Origin: Streptococcus cristatus | GTDB lineage: Bacteria > Bacillota > Bacilli > Lactobacillales > Streptococcaceae | Reading direction: 5' to 3' | NCBI RefSeq assembly: GCF_003943515.1 | Contig: NZ_RJPT01000008.1 | Coordinates: 29,419-93,418 of the forward strand | Length of the DNA stretch: 64,000 nt | Notes under the pieces: model-generated | Told to the model about the DNA's origin: nothing | The model's input: only the letters and a program-made list of their open reading frames with translations | The model's database searches: none | Translations under genes and position numbers: made by a program | Part shown: piece after piece, positions 44,329 through 53,663 of the stretch | How positions within the stretch are numbered: position 1 is the stretch's first letter | Layout of the letters: each line of letters begins with the position of its first letter

Positions 44329-44395
44329 ATTGTAACATCTTAAGAAAATCTTGGGCTTTTTTCTTTTCAAGAGCTAGCTATAGTCTGAAACTATA
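44329..44395 (-). promoter_or_regulatory. metB-patB promoter with Met-box for MtaR/MetR
   Basis: TATAGTCTGAAACTATA (44379-44395) matches the streptococcal Met-box TATAGTTTNAAACTATA at 16 of 17 positions. A TACAAT -10 lies at 44329-44334 on the minus strand with no good -35, consistent with an activator acting from upstream. Confidence 0.8.
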
Positions 44396-44408
44396 GAGTA
44401 ACAGCCCA

Positions 44409-44437
44409 TAAAAAAGAGTCGCTGAACGACTCTTCGT
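44409..44437 (-). terminator. terminator of the flippase gene
   Basis: Minus-strand AAGAGTCG-TTCAG-CGACTCTT then TTTTA. Confidence 0.86.
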
Positions 44438-44440
44438 TTC

Positions 44441-46069
44441 TTATTTCATTCTTAATCGTTGGCGTAAACTATCTGCCTTTTGTCCGATAAAACGGTCTAT
44501 GAGCCGAACTTTGAGAGACAGTACGATATAGACGAACATTCCGACTCCTCCAACGGCAGCGACATAGATAAAGCTGTACATCCGATTAGTTGGCTGGAAG
44601 ATAAAGCTTAGTAGATACTCGACAAGCAGAACCAAGATCACCATGGCAATTGTGAGAATCATACTCAACAGCAGACGCTTCAAGAGGTTCTTAGGATTCA
44701 AACCAACAACCTTTCGGATTTCTCTAAACATGAAGAAGATTGGCAGTAAAAGACCGACGGTCGTTGAAATCAAGGGACCATAAGCATGGAAGAGATTGAT
44801 CATCGGTACCTGCAGACTAAGCTTGACAAGAACTCCATAAAAGAAGTAGAGAATGGCTTTCTTGTTTTGGAACAGAGCTTGAATCATCGGAGCCAGAACT
44901 GTATAGGTGCTGAGAATGATGGTCTGTAGCATAGCGCAGATGAAGAGCCCCAGTGCTAGTCTATCTGGCTTACCATAGAAAATGGTATAAAGTGGACTGG
45001 CTACCATAACAGCTCCCACTGTTGTCGGAAAGATAAAGAAGAGCAACATGCTAAGATTATCTTGCACTAGGCGAGCACCTGAGCGAAAGTCACCCTTGAC
45101 ATAATTCTCGGTCAAGAGAGGGATACCGACACCACCGATAGAAGTTGCCACCGCAATTAAAATCATAGTGATTTTATTCGGATTGGCTGAGAAGTAAGCG
45201 AATTGCACCAAGAGCTCTGATTTCGTATAATCGCTAATCTGGGTCATAATGTTGATAAAGGTCGCCTGGTCAATAATCTGGAAAAGCTGAATAGCTGAGC
45301 CTGTAATGATGAAGGGAATGGCTTCTCGTATGGTATCCCAGAGGAGAGAACGGCCACTAATTCCCGCAGACTTTTTAGGCTTTCTCAGGATAGAGCGCAG
45401 CATACCCGTTTTTGCTAGATAGAAAAGTAAAACGAGCATACTTGCCAGCATCCCGACAAAGGCGGCAAAGGTAGACTGGGTCACAGCTTCAACATAGTCA
45501 CCTGAACCGATTTTCATAATGAAATAAGCTGTCAGTAGCATCCAGATAACCCGAATCACCTGCTCCGAAATCTGGCTGATGGCATACGGTTTCAGATTAT
45601 TAAACCCTTGGAAGAAGCCTCGAATGACACTCATAGACGGAAAAATGAGCACAGCCCAAGACAAACTCTGCATAACTGGAATCAGGTCAGCCCCGCCACC
45701 AGACATTGAGGCAAAAACCGGTGCCATCAAGTACATGATGATTGCAAAGATCAGTCCCAAGGCCAGCATGAACTTGAGGAACTCTCGAATGAGGGCAAAG
45801 CTGTGTTCCTCCTTGTCAATCGTATTGTACTTAGCAACTTGCTTGGCAACAGCCACCGGCACTCCTGCTGTGGAAACCAAAAGGAACCAAGCATAGATAT
45901 TATAGCTCATGGTAAAAAGACCATTGGCCTCTGCCCCGTGCTGGCCCATCCAGATATACCAAGGGATGATATAAACAGCCCCAAGAAGGCGGCTGATAAA
46001 ATTACTAGCAGTCAGCCAGGCAGTCCCTCTTAACATTTTCTGCTGCTGGCTTGTTGTTTCTTGGCTCAT
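44441..46069 (-). CDS. MATE-like polysaccharide/lipid flippase (MurJ/SpoVB/YtgP family)
   Basis: 542 residues with about 14 membrane helices; the start GTAWLTASNFISRLLGAVYIIPWYIWMG is typical of the streptococcal YtgP/MurJ-like group (written in parts: GTAWLTASNFISRLLG, AVYIIPWYIWMG). Such proteins translocate lipid-linked wall precursors such as lipid II. It is divergent from murE with about 85 bp between the start codons, a conserved streptococcal arrangement that supports a peptidoglycan role. AGAGG precedes the ATG. Exact substrate is not shown by sequence. Confidence 0.87.
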   Translation of the reverse strand: MSQETTSQQQKMLRGTAWLTASNFISRLLGAVYIIPWYIWMGQHGAEANGLFTMSYNIYAWFLLVSTAGVPVAVAKQVAKYNTIDKEEHSFALIREFLKFMLALGLIFAIIMYLMAPVFASMSGGGADLIPVMQSLSWAVLIFPSMSVIRGFFQGFNNLKPYAISQISEQVIRVIWMLLTAYFIMKIGSGDYVEAVTQSTFAAFVGMLASMLVLLFYLAKTGMLRSILRKPKKSAGISGRSLLWDTIREAIPFIITGSAIQLFQIIDQATFINIMTQISDYTKSELLVQFAYFSANPNKITMILIAVATSIGGVGIPLLTENYVKGDFRSGARLVQDNLSMLLFFIFPTTVGAVMVASPLYTIFYGKPDRLALGLFICAMLQTIILSTYTVLAPMIQALFQNKKAILYFFYGVLVKLSLQVPMINLFHAYGPLISTTVGLLLPIFFMFREIRKVVGLNPKNLLKRLLLSMILTIAMVILVLLVEYLLSFIFQPTNRMYSFIYVAAVGGVGMFVYIVLSLKVRLIDRFIGQKADSLRQRLRMK

Positions 46070-46120
46070 AGAAAACCTCTTCTATTTGTTCTTCTTTTAT
46101 TATAAACTTTTCCTTGCCTC

Positions 46121-46149
46121 TTGTAAAACATAGCCTTTCGGTTTACAAT
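46121..46149 (+). promoter_or_regulatory. murE promoter, leaderless configuration
   Basis: TTGTAA (46121-46126), 17-bp spacer, TACAAT (46144-46149), then only AGAGAT before the ATG at 46156. The expected start of transcription is at the start codon. Confidence 0.66.
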
Positions 46150-46155
46150 AGAGAT

Positions 46156-47601
46156 ATGATAAAAATTGAAACAATACTAGATATTTTAAAAAAAGACCAA
46201 AATTTTCGTGAAATCATCGCTGATGGAGACTACTACTTCAACTATCAGGGCTTGTCCTTTGACAAGATTAGCTATGATAGTCGCAAAGCAGATAGCAAAA
46301 CTCTCTTTTTTGTCAAGGGCGAGCATTTCAAGCGGGAATTTTTAGAGAAGGCTGTAGCAGCTGGACTAGGGTTTTACCTGAGTGAGACTGACCTCGAAGT
46401 CGGAATTCCGGTGCTCTTGGTCAATGATATTAAACAAGCCATGAGTCTCATTGCTATGGAATTTTACGGTCACCCAGAGCAAAAACTCAAACTTTTGGCC
46501 TTCACTGGTACCAAGGGCAAGACCACATCGGCTTATTTCGCTTTTAATATTTTAAAACAAAGCCACAAACCAGCCCTGCTTTCTACTATGAATACCACTC
46601 TGGACGGTGAAACTTTCTTTAAATCAACCCTGACCACTCCTGAAAGTTTAGACCTCTTTGAGATGATGGCCCAGGCTGTAGCCAATGGTCGTACCCATCT
46701 CATCATGGAAGTCTCCAGCCAAGCCTATCTTAAAAAGCGGGTCTATGGCCTGACCTTTGATGTAGGTGTCTTCCTCAATATCAGCCCTGACCATATCGGC
46801 CCGATTGAGCATCCAACTTTTGAAGACTACTTCTACCACAAGAGACTCTTGATGGACAATAGCCGAGCTGTTGTTGTCAATAGCGGCATGGATCATTTTC
46901 AAGTTTTAGCTGAGCAAGTGGCCAACTACGACCACGACTTCTATGGACCTGACTCCGCCAATAGTATTCAAGAATCGCAAGCTTTCTCCTTTGAAGCGCA
47001 AGGAAAGTTGGCTGGTGCCTACGATATCCAGTTGATTGGTCGCTTCAATCAGGAAAATGGCATTGCTGCTGGTCTAGCCTGCCTACGACTTGGAGCTTCA
47101 TTGGAAGATATTCAAGCTGGTATTGCCCAGACACGAGTTCCGGGACGCATGGAGGTCTTGACCCAGTCAAACGGTGCCAAGGTCTTCGTGGACTATGCTC
47201 ACAATGGCGACAGTTTGGCTAAGTTGCTATCCGTCGTTCAAGAACATCAAAAAGGACAGACTGTACTTGTACTAGGAGCTACTGGCAATAAGGGAGAAAG
47301 TCGACGTAAGGACTTTGGCCTCCTACTCAATCAGCATCCTGAAATCAAAGTCATTTTGACCGCAGATGATCCAAATCGCGAAGATCCAATTGCTATCGCA
47401 AAAGAAATTGCTAGCTACATTTCCTTTGAGGTGGATATGATTGCTGACCGCGAAGAAGCTATCAAAAAAGCCCTCAGCCTAACCAATGCTAAAGGCGATG
47501 CAGTCATTCTAGCTGGCAAGGGAGCGGATGCCTACCAAATCATCAATGACCAAAAGGTCCCTTATCCCGGTGATTATGCACTGGCAGAAAAATACATATA
47601 A
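46156..47601 (+). CDS. murE: UDP-N-acetylmuramoyl-L-alanyl-D-glutamate--L-lysine ligase
   Basis: 481 residues from the ATG at 46156 ([13 protein letters not shown]); an earlier in-frame start at 46114 would begin upstream of the promoter. Mur ligase adding the third stem residue in the cytoplasm. The ATP motif GTKGKTT is at 118-124, the central domain follows, and the amino-acid-selecting motif is DDPNREDP, the lysine-type form rather than DNPR of diaminopimelate enzymes. No ribosome binding site is seen, and a consensus promoter ends 6 nt before the ATG, implying a leaderless mRNA. Confidence 0.93.
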   Translation: MIKIETILDILKKDQNFREIIADGDYYFNYQGLSFDKISYDSRKADSKTLFFVKGEHFKREFLEKAVAAGLGFYLSETDLEVGIPVLLVNDIKQAMSLIAMEFYGHPEQKLKLLAFTGTKGKTTSAYFAFNILKQSHKPALLSTMNTTLDGETFFKSTLTTPESLDLFEMMAQAVANGRTHLIMEVSSQAYLKKRVYGLTFDVGVFLNISPDHIGPIEHPTFEDYFYHKRLLMDNSRAVVVNSGMDHFQVLAEQVANYDHDFYGPDSANSIQESQAFSFEAQGKLAGAYDIQLIGRFNQENGIAAGLACLRLGASLEDIQAGIAQTRVPGRMEVLTQSNGAKVFVDYAHNGDSLAKLLSVVQEHQKGQTVLVLGATGNKGESRRKDFGLLLNQHPEIKVILTADDPNREDPIAIAKEIASYISFEVDMIADREEAIKKALSLTNAKGDAVILAGKGADAYQIINDQKVPYPGDYALAEKYI

Positions 47602-47627
47602 AAAAGGACTTTCGAGTCCTTTTTATT
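47601..47627 (+). terminator. terminator of murE
   Basis: AAAAAGGACT-TTCG-AGTCCTTTTT then ATT. It overlaps the end of the convergent CPBP gene and may serve both. Confidence 0.85.
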
Positions 47628-48375
47628 ATCCATTCCACATCACTAAGACATAGAGCAAGCTGCTGCCTACCATATCCGCAAAGGCATGTGCCAAAAAGAA
47701 AGGCAGCAAGTTTTTAACCTTGTATTTGTAAAAGAAATAATAGAACAGACCGAAGACCACACCAATCAGAAAAGCAGAGACTAGCCCCTGATAGGTATGG
47801 ACAGAAAAGCGAACCAGCGTTGAAAAGCCTAAAACCCACCATTTGCTCTCTTCTTTCACCGATGTGAGCAAGCCTAAGAAAAAGAATTCCTCATAAGCAC
47901 CATTGAAGAGAGAATAGAGAATGACGACAGGTCCTAGCGCAGCTAATTTGCGAAAAACTTCGACAAAGGTCCAGTCGATATGCTGCAAAATTTCTAAGTC
48001 AAAATAATTATAGGAACCGACTAAAGCTGCTATCACATCAGAAGTCAGACCGACAACCGCAAAAATCAAGGGCGCCCAAAGAATAGACCAAGACAAGCGT
48101 AGTTTCAGCTGTTTGAAATCATAATGGCGGATGCCTAGATAGACAAGTGCTAACACCAGCAGGAAAACCTGCAATTTCAAATTGCTCAGCAAGGCAAAAT
48201 TTTCATCCTCTGGTCTGGGCACGATTGCTTGTCCTACAGAGCTGGACATCGTCAGCCAATTTATTGTTGAGGAATAAATAAATTGACCAAACATAATAAT
48301 TGCTAAAATCAACATATCGAACCACCTAAGGTTCTCTAGTGGTTGCTCGGGATAGATTTTTTTCAACATTGTCAT
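47626..48375 (-). CDS. CPBP-family intramembrane metalloprotease-like protein
   Basis: 249 residues, about seven to eight membrane helices. The CPBP (Abi) motifs are YEEFFFLGLL, RFSVHTYQG and HAFADMVG. The paired Glu and both His are present, but the Arg of the usual EExxxR motif is replaced by Leu. Related streptococcal proteins include bacteriocin-immunity and prenyl-protein-processing-like members; the function here is unknown. AAAGGAAT precedes the ATG. Confidence 0.82.
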   Translation of the reverse strand: MTMLKKIYPEQPLENLRWFDMLILAIIMFGQFIYSSTINWLTMSSSVGQAIVPRPEDENFALLSNLKLQVFLLVLALVYLGIRHYDFKQLKLRLSWSILWAPLIFAVVGLTSDVIAALVGSYNYFDLEILQHIDWTFVEVFRKLAALGPVVILYSLFNGAYEEFFFLGLLTSVKEESKWWVLGFSTLVRFSVHTYQGLVSAFLIGVVFGLFYYFFYKYKVKNLLPFFLAHAFADMVGSSLLYVLVMWNG

Positions 48376-48483
48376 TCTAATTCCTTTCCCAAATTCTATA
48401 TACTACTATAGCACAGAATATGGCAAAATGACAGGTGGGGCTGTCTAATTTTTCCCTCATTCGAAAACAGGAGGAAAAGAAGC

Positions 48484-48510
48484 AAGGCTGAGATACGATT
48501 ATCCCAGCCT
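48484..48510 (-). terminator. terminator of the csbD gene
   Basis: AGGCTGGGATAA pairs with TTATCTCAGCCT-type sequence around a short loop (48484-48510), then CTTCTTTT on the minus strand. Same GAGGCTGGGA arm as two other terminators here. Confidence 0.7.
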
Positions 48511-48516
48511 CTGACT

Positions 48517-48717
48517 TTAGTCTTCTTTCTTAAATGAGTTTTTAAGACCTTCAACGGCACCTTCTACAGCACCCTTAGCATCTTCAACTACTTCTTTTGC
48601 TTTGGCAACTGTTTTTTCTACAGCACCTTCTGCTTCAGTCTTGCTATCCCCAGTAACTTTACCAAATCCTTCTTTGATAGCACCAGTTGCTTGTTCCAAT
48701 TTATTTTCAAGTGACAT
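48517..48717 (-). CDS. CsbD family stress-response protein
   Basis: 66 residues, highly charged and Gly/Ala-rich, with the CsbD pattern [22 protein letters not shown]. CsbD proteins are small, abundant, general-stress or stationary-phase proteins of unknown mechanism. AAAGGAG precedes the ATG. A strong cre candidate lies 34-47 bp upstream of the start, suggesting repression by CcpA during growth on preferred sugar. Confidence 0.87.
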   Translation of the reverse strand: MSLENKLEQATGAIKEGFGKVTGDSKTEAEGAVEKTVAKAKEVVEDAKGAVEGAVEGLKNSFKKED

Positions 48718-48750
48718 AGCTCTGTCTCCTTTTTGTTTTAATACGATAAT

Positions 48751-48764
48751 GGTTATCGCTTACA
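48751..48764 (-). promoter_or_regulatory. putative CcpA site (cre) upstream of csbD
   Basis: Minus-strand TGTAAGCGATAACC matches TGWNANCGNTNWCA at 13 of 14 positions. Confidence 0.62.
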
Positions 48765-48819
48765 TTCAGTTTATGCTTATTCTTTAGCAAAGTCAAACAA
48801 TCTGCTCAAAAGCAAGCAA

Positions 48820-49470
48820 TTAAGGCAAATAGAAAGACAAGCATTCCTTGTCAAAATCAACAGCCAACTCATATTTCCCAGCTTCATTTTGCACAATATA
48901 GCCTAGAACGACTAAACTGTCCACAAAGATATCACGACGTTTCTGCATGAGCTGGTCTTTTTTGAGAAACTTGAGCAAAAACGTCGTCATATACTTGAGG
49001 GCGTACTCTGGATTGACATCCCCCAAAATGGCATAGAGTTCCTGCTGTTTTTGTGTCAAAGAATAATGATTCTTGACCTTGTAGAAATAATTAGACAGGG
49101 TCATCTTTTCTCTTGCAAAGTCCGTACGTTCGACTAAAATGGCGGCATTGGTTTGATTGCGCAATTCTGTCTCAAAAGTCTTCTTCAGCAAAGCTTGATA
49201 GACTGGACTATCCTCTCTGACAAAAATCTCTTGGTCAAGGGATAGATTACCTATTGATTCTAGAAAAGGGAGATTAAGGGAATATCGTTTGTTTTCCCTT
49301 CGGATCAAACCTGCCTTTATATATTCTTCCATGAGTTTATCAACTGCTACATCTGGAAACTGGGCCTTGATTTCTCGAAGGATCACATCGTCATGCTGGT
49401 CCAGATAGTCCACTAAATCTATAAAAAATGGCTGTCGAGTCAAACGGGAGGGATTAAAAATCTGAATCAT
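48820..49470 (-). CDS. DUF1803 domain-containing protein
   Basis: 216 residues with the streptococcal DUF1803 start FNPSRLTRQPFFIDLVDYL. It is soluble, mostly helical, and the first 80 residues look like a winged-helix fold (EYIKAGLIRRENKRYSLN). Function unknown. Its start overlaps the YiiX-like gene by 17 bp, so the pair is translated together. Confidence 0.8.
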   Translation of the reverse strand: MIQIFNPSRLTRQPFFIDLVDYLDQHDDVILREIKAQFPDVAVDKLMEEYIKAGLIRRENKRYSLNLPFLESIGNLSLDQEIFVREDSPVYQALLKKTFETELRNQTNAAILVERTDFAREKMTLSNYFYKVKNHYSLTQKQQELYAILGDVNPEYALKYMTTFLLKFLKKDQLMQKRRDIFVDSLVVLGYIVQNEAGKYELAVDFDKECLSFYLP

Positions 49471-49966
49471 GAAGATTCCTTTCTTTACATTCTAAAAGAG
49501 GGGATGCTGCTAGTTGACTAGGATTGGTCCCTGATTGATTCAGAGGCACAGGAAGTTCGAGTTTCCTGTAATATTCTCTCCAAAAATCACTAATCTCCTG
49601 CTCCCCATCACCAAATTTCATCGGTACGCTCTCAAAAATCGGTAGGATTTCAGCGATATACTGGGAGCAATAAAAGCCATTCCCATCTGGATAAAAAGAG
49701 CTGTTATAAGGGGCTCCTAGATGCTGGCAAGCCTTCTCCTTCACCAAGTCAGCTTCCAGCTCTGGATAGACATAAAGGTCGTAAAGATGAGTCGGTTCAA
49801 AAAAATCAGCTGGTTCTTGACAGATAACACCAACTTCACCAGTTGCATGATAAACAAAACCGTCCAAAAAGATAGCTACATGGCTATAGTTCCCAGTAGA
49901 AGCCTGGATGGCCTGCCCCATATCTGAAAGATCCTTCACAAAGATCAAATCGCCATTTTCTAACAT
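49454..49966 (-). CDS. YiiX/YebB-like permuted papain-fold hydrolase
   Basis: 170 residues: GDLIFV at the start, YSHVAIF (His29), a Glu in the following ATGE segment, and GFYCSQYIAE (Cys100). This is the circularly permuted NlpC/P60-like order with His before Cys. Predicted amidase, peptidase or acyl-hydrolase; no signal peptide is visible, so it probably acts in the cytoplasm. AGGAGAG precedes the ATG. Coupled by overlap to the DUF1803 gene. Not closely similar to the permuted domain at 4.7-6.0 kb. Confidence 0.82.
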   Translation of the reverse strand: MLENGDLIFVKDLSDMGQAIQASTGNYSHVAIFLDGFVYHATGEVGVICQEPADFFEPTHLYDLYVYPELEADLVKEKACQHLGAPYNSSFYPDGNGFYCSQYIAEILPIFESVPMKFGDGEQEISDFWREYYRKLELPVPLNQSGTNPSQLAASPLLECKERNLHDSDF

Positions 49967-49976
49967 CTTTCTCTCC

Positions 49977-50027
49977 TAGAAAAAAAGGAGCCGAAACCCC
50001 TTTAGCTATATGGAAACAAGTGTTTCC
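49977..50027 (-). terminator. two hairpins downstream of ppaC
   Basis: TGGAAACA-AG-TGTTTCCA (50011-50028) and then AAAGGGG/CTCCTTT with TTTTTTT (49977-50006) on the minus strand. The second is a standard terminator of ppaC. Confidence 0.75.
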
Positions 50028-50051
50028 ACGTTTCAATTATCACTCAAGCTA

Positions 50052-50987
50052 TTACCCATTAAAGCTTTCAGTCAACTGAGGCACGACTTGTTTCTTACGC
50101 GAAACAGCACCAGCCAAGAAGGCATGGTTATTTTCAAGTTTGAAGTTGAAAGCTGCTTCTACCTTGTCCATGTTTGCGCCAATTGCAAGGATTTCTGAGT
50201 TTGAGTTAACGATGTCTGTAATCATCAAAACAAAGTCAGAATAGCCATTTGCTGCAATAGCCGCTTGCATTGCTGCCTCGATCTCTGCTTGGCGTTCCAA
50301 AACTTCAGCAATATCAACAGTGTTGACTTGGGCTACACGGACATTATTTCCATTCAATTCGAAAGTCTTGGCATCAATGTCGATCAATTCTTCAGCAGAT
50401 TTGCTTGCCAAGTTTGTACCAGCCTTCAGCATAGCGAGACCGTATTCTTCCAAGTTCACACCTGCTAACTCAGCCAACTCAGGAGCAATATCCTTATCAC
50501 TTGGGTGTGTCGTTGGAGATTTCAAGAGAAGTGTATCTGAAATCAAACCAGATAACATCAAACCAGCAAGCTCTTTAGGAACTGCCACACCGTGTTCTTT
50601 AAACATACGATAAACGATAGAAGACGCTGACCCAACAGGTTCCAAACGCATGTAAAGTGGGCTTGCAGTTTCAAAGTTAGCTACACGGTGGTGGTCCACC
50701 ACGCCATAAACTTCCACTTCAGCAATATCTGAAACAGATTGTTGGAATTCATTGTGGTCAGTCAAGATGACTTGCTCTGCACCTTCTGCTTTAGCAGATG
50801 TGATCACGCGTGGTGCTTCTACACCAAAATAGTTCAAGACAAAGGCTGTTTCTTCATTTGGAGTCCCAAGAGCTACTGCTTCTGTATCCAAACCGTAAGC
50901 TGTTTTTGCAAGATAAGCAAAAGCTACAGATGACCCGATGGCATCTGAGTCTGGATTTTGGTGACCAAATACTAGAATCTTAGACAT
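50052..50987 (-). CDS. ppaC: manganese-dependent inorganic pyrophosphatase (family II)
   Basis: 311 residues; hydrolyses pyrophosphate to drive biosynthesis. DHH-family ligands: His9, Asp13 and Asp15 in [13 protein letters not shown], Asp in LTDHNEF, and DHH in [10 protein letters not shown]. The C-terminal DHHA2 substrate domain ends [10 protein letters not shown], with the expected Arg-Lys-Lys. AAAGAGG precedes the ATG. The promoter is an extended -10 TGGTAAAAT about 40 nt upstream. Monocistronic. Confidence 0.96.
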   Translation of the reverse strand: MSKILVFGHQNPDSDAIGSSVAFAYLAKTAYGLDTEAVALGTPNEETAFVLNYFGVEAPRVITSAKAEGAEQVILTDHNEFQQSVSDIAEVEVYGVVDHHRVANFETASPLYMRLEPVGSASSIVYRMFKEHGVAVPKELAGLMLSGLISDTLLLKSPTTHPSDKDIAPELAELAGVNLEEYGLAMLKAGTNLASKSAEELIDIDAKTFELNGNNVRVAQVNTVDIAEVLERQAEIEAAMQAAIAANGYSDFVLMITDIVNSNSEILAIGANMDKVEAAFNFKLENNHAFLAGAVSRKKQVVPQLTESFNG

Positions 50988-51230
50988 GATAATACCTCTT
51001 TGTTTTTAATAATATCTATTCCACTTATTTTACCACAATTATGGGTATTTCACAAAAGGAGAAGGATATTTTCTTGAGAAAAATTGTAGCTTTGCAATAG
51101 AGGGCTGAGCTGAACCTTCAAAATAATCATCCAACCTTAACCGTCGATACAAGTACCATCTCCGATGAAAGTCCCCCAGAAGAAACGCTTGCTTTATCAT
51201 TTTTATTTCCTGTGAAAGGATTTTTTCCTA
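50988..51230. other. intergenic region upstream of ppaC
   Basis: It holds the ppaC leader and promoter (to about 51035). The remainder, about 200 bp, has no supported gene. A plus-strand stretch at 51127-51225 is open and has balanced codons, but it lacks a start with a ribosome binding site and I do not recognise it. Confidence 0.4.
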
Positions 51231-51258
51231 AAAAACAGCCCTATCATAAGATAGGACT
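51231..51258 (-). terminator. terminator of the amino-acid permease gene
   Basis: Minus-strand AGTCCTATC-TTAT-GATAGGGCT then TGTTTTTT. Confidence 0.83.
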
Positions 51259-51298
51259 GGAAAATTTATCAAGTTAGTGATAGAGGCGATCGTCACTA

Positions 51299-52750
51299 CT
51301 ATTTAAGTGACTGTCTCTTCTCCCGTTTAGCCAAGAGAGGTAAGATGACGCCTAGACTAATCAAGATAATCGGTGTCAAGATATTTGTCATCAGAGAGAA
51401 GCGCCAACCAGCTGGATCAACTGCATAGTCTACTTTCGGAACCATACCTAAAATACAAGCAAAAGCTGTGAAAAGGAAGCACCAAGCTCCGATGATAAAG
51501 CCAAATTTTGGATTTTTAGTAAGTTTGTATTCCGCATCCTTGTATTTCTTCCAAGCTTTATTGAGCAACATATAAGCTACAAATACCCAAAGATAACGCA
51601 TGGGCATAACGATGGAGTTAAGATTAGTCATCCATTTAACCAGACCATCGATTTCCTTGATTCCAAAGATTGGTAGGACAATCAAGAAGCTTACCAAAAT
51701 CCCTGTCAGGATATAACCGTTAATCAGCACACCTTTTGATGTCCGCTTACGCAGCCAGCTTGGAACAAATTCCTCATCGGCATTATTGAGCAAGATTTGC
51801 AGAGGCGCATCAATTGAGAAGGCCAAGGCTGCAATCTGTCCGACCATATTAGTCAGGGCATAGATAACTACCAGTACATTACCTACACCCCAGTAGTTAC
51901 CCAGCATTTGGAAGGCTTGATAAGCACCATTACGCATCAAATCTTCAGGAATATTGCTACCGTCAAAGAGCATACCCATGGCCAGAGAACCTAAAATCGC
52001 AGAGGCTCCAACCATGACAGCCATGACAATCATCCCCTTTGGAAATTCCTTGGCGGGATTGCGTGTTTGGTTAACGTAAGGCGAAATCTTCTCAGCCCCA
52101 CCGACTGCAAAGACTAAGAGCGAGATAGTCGTAAAATATGAAAAATCAAAATTAGGAATATAAGTACTGAGCTTGTCCATATTAGCCGTTGCGAACTGCA
52201 TATCCGGCTTGATAAAAGGCGCACCGACCGCTAATAGAACAAAAAGGAAGGACATAATCAGCATCGCACTTCCAGCCAAGCCCCCAATCACTTTAAGTGT
52301 GGACAGCCCCTTGGTGGATAAGTAGAGAAAGGCACCGAAAATCAGCAAACTAAGAATAACAATCCAGTGAATATCAAGACTGCTCAAAAAATCGCCATTT
52401 CCTTGGATAGCCCATCCTAAAGGAATCAGAACTCCCTGTGGCTTTTGTGCCAAGTAGGGAATATGCACCACCCAGTAAGTCCAAGCCGCAAAATAAGCCA
52501 AGCGCTTGGTAGAGGTCTTCTCCACCCAGTCGCTGACACCACCTCCGCTCTCCTTGAAGGTCGAGCCTAGCTGCCCCACGATGAGGGCATAGGGAATAAA
52601 GTAAATGGCCAGGATAAGAATCCAAGAAACAACGACCGAAATCCCTTGTTGGGAGTAGTTGTTGACCACATTTCCCAGACCCCAAACCATATTAAAGGCA
52701 ATTAGGGACACCATCAGCCAAGTCAGCTGGTTCTGATCTTTTTTCATCAT
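51299..52750 (-). CDS. APC-superfamily amino acid permease (GadC/YjeM-like)
   Basis: 483 residues, about 12 membrane helices. APC motifs: FNMVWGLGNVVNNYSQQG in the first helix and VFAVGGAEKISPYVNQTRNPAKEFPKG near the middle (given in parts: VFAVGGAEKISPY, NQTRNPAKEFPKG). It resembles glutamate/GABA-antiporter-type permeases, but the substrate cannot be fixed. CAAAGGAG precedes the ATG. Monocistronic. Confidence 0.87.
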   Translation of the reverse strand: MMKKDQNQLTWLMVSLIAFNMVWGLGNVVNNYSQQGISVVVSWILILAIYFIPYALIVGQLGSTFKESGGGVSDWVEKTSTKRLAYFAAWTYWVVHIPYLAQKPQGVLIPLGWAIQGNGDFLSSLDIHWIVILSLLIFGAFLYLSTKGLSTLKVIGGLAGSAMLIMSFLFVLLAVGAPFIKPDMQFATANMDKLSTYIPNFDFSYFTTISLLVFAVGGAEKISPYVNQTRNPAKEFPKGMIVMAVMVGASAILGSLAMGMLFDGSNIPEDLMRNGAYQAFQMLGNYWGVGNVLVVIYALTNMVGQIAALAFSIDAPLQILLNNADEEFVPSWLRKRTSKGVLINGYILTGILVSFLIVLPIFGIKEIDGLVKWMTNLNSIVMPMRYLWVFVAYMLLNKAWKKYKDAEYKLTKNPKFGFIIGAWCFLFTAFACILGMVPKVDYAVDPAGWRFSLMTNILTPIILISLGVILPLLAKREKRQSLK

Positions 52751-52836
52751 TCATCTCCTTTGAATATAAAATAAATTGCTCCATAAAATTATACCATGTT
52801 TTTACATTTTTGTAACCGTCTTCAGCATATTTTGTC

Positions 52837-52865
52837 CAAAAAAAAGAGCTACCCGTAGGTAGCTC
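52837..52865 (-). terminator. terminator of rplK-rplA
   Basis: GAGCTACC-TACG-GGTAGCTC followed by eight T on the minus strand. Confidence 0.9.
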
Positions 52866-52876
52866 AAATTCAATTC

Positions 52877-53566
52877 TTAAAGTGAGTTCACGTCAACCTT
52901 GATACCAACACCTTGAGTAGTTGTGATTGTCAAGTTTGTTACGTAAGTTCCTTTAGCTGTAGCTGGTTTTGCTTTTTGGATTGTTTCGTTGAATGCTTTG
53001 AAGTTTTCAACCAATTTTTCAGCTTCAAATGATATTTTACCGATGATTGCTTGAACGTTACCTGCACGGTCAGCACGGTAAGTGATCTTACCACCTTTAG
53101 ACTCTTCAACTGCTTTAGCAACATCCATTGTTACAGTACCAGTTTTAGGGTTTGGCATCAAGTTACGTGGTCCAAGGACACGTCCAAGACGTCCAACAAG
53201 AGCCATCATGTCAGGTGTAGCGATAACTACGTCGAAGTCCAACCAACCGTCGTTGATTTTCGCAACAAGGTCATCTTCACCAACAAAGTCTGCACCAGCA
53301 GCTTTTGCCTCTTCAGCTTTTGCACCACGTGCGAAAACAAGAACGCGTGAAGTTTTACCAGTACCGTTTGGCAATACCATTGCGCCACGGATTTGTTGGT
53401 CAGCTTTTTTAACGTCGATATTCAGGTTATAAGCAACTTCTACAGTTGCGTCAAATTTTGCAAAGTTAGTTTCTTTTGCAAGTGCTACAGCTTCTTCTAC
53501 ACTGTATGCTTTTGTGCTGTCGATTTTATCAAGAGCAGCACGAAGTTGTTTGCTTTTTTTAGCCAT
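52877..53566 (-). CDS. rplA: 50S ribosomal protein L1
   Basis: 229 residues of standard length, with the L1 signature [24 protein letters not shown] region (here [20 protein letters not shown] near residue 122). It binds 23S rRNA at the L1 stalk and assists E-site tRNA release. L1 also represses translation of its own operon. A 16-nt motif (53596-53611) in the rplK-rplA gap matches one in the rplK leader and may be its mRNA target. AAGGAG precedes the ATG. Confidence 0.98.
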   Translation of the reverse strand: MAKKSKQLRAALDKIDSTKAYSVEEAVALAKETNFAKFDATVEVAYNLNIDVKKADQQIRGAMVLPNGTGKTSRVLVFARGAKAEEAKAAGADFVGEDDLVAKINDGWLDFDVVIATPDMMALVGRLGRVLGPRNLMPNPKTGTVTMDVAKAVEESKGGKITYRADRAGNVQAIIGKISFEAEKLVENFKAFNETIQKAKPATAKGTYVTNLTITTTQGVGIKVDVNSL

Positions 53567-53595
53567 TTTCTATTCTCCTTGTAAGTGGTTCAATC

Positions 53596-53611
53596 GATTT
53601 TCATCTCCCAC
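53596..53611 (-). promoter_or_regulatory. putative L1-binding mRNA site before rplA
   Basis: Minus-strand GTGGGAGATGAAAATC. It matches GTGGGAGGTAAAAATC in the rplK leader at 14 of 16 positions and resembles the GGGAG/GATGAAA elements of known L1 sites. Confidence 0.5.
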
Positions 53612-53663
53612 GTCACTCCTCGAAATGATGAAGTCTTGCGGGTTATATTGGGGGTGTTATTGA

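Noticed and set aside
51127..51225. Plus-strand open stretch downstream of ppaC's promoter region
   Set aside because: No start codon with a ribosome binding site and no recognisable family; may be chance or a scar.
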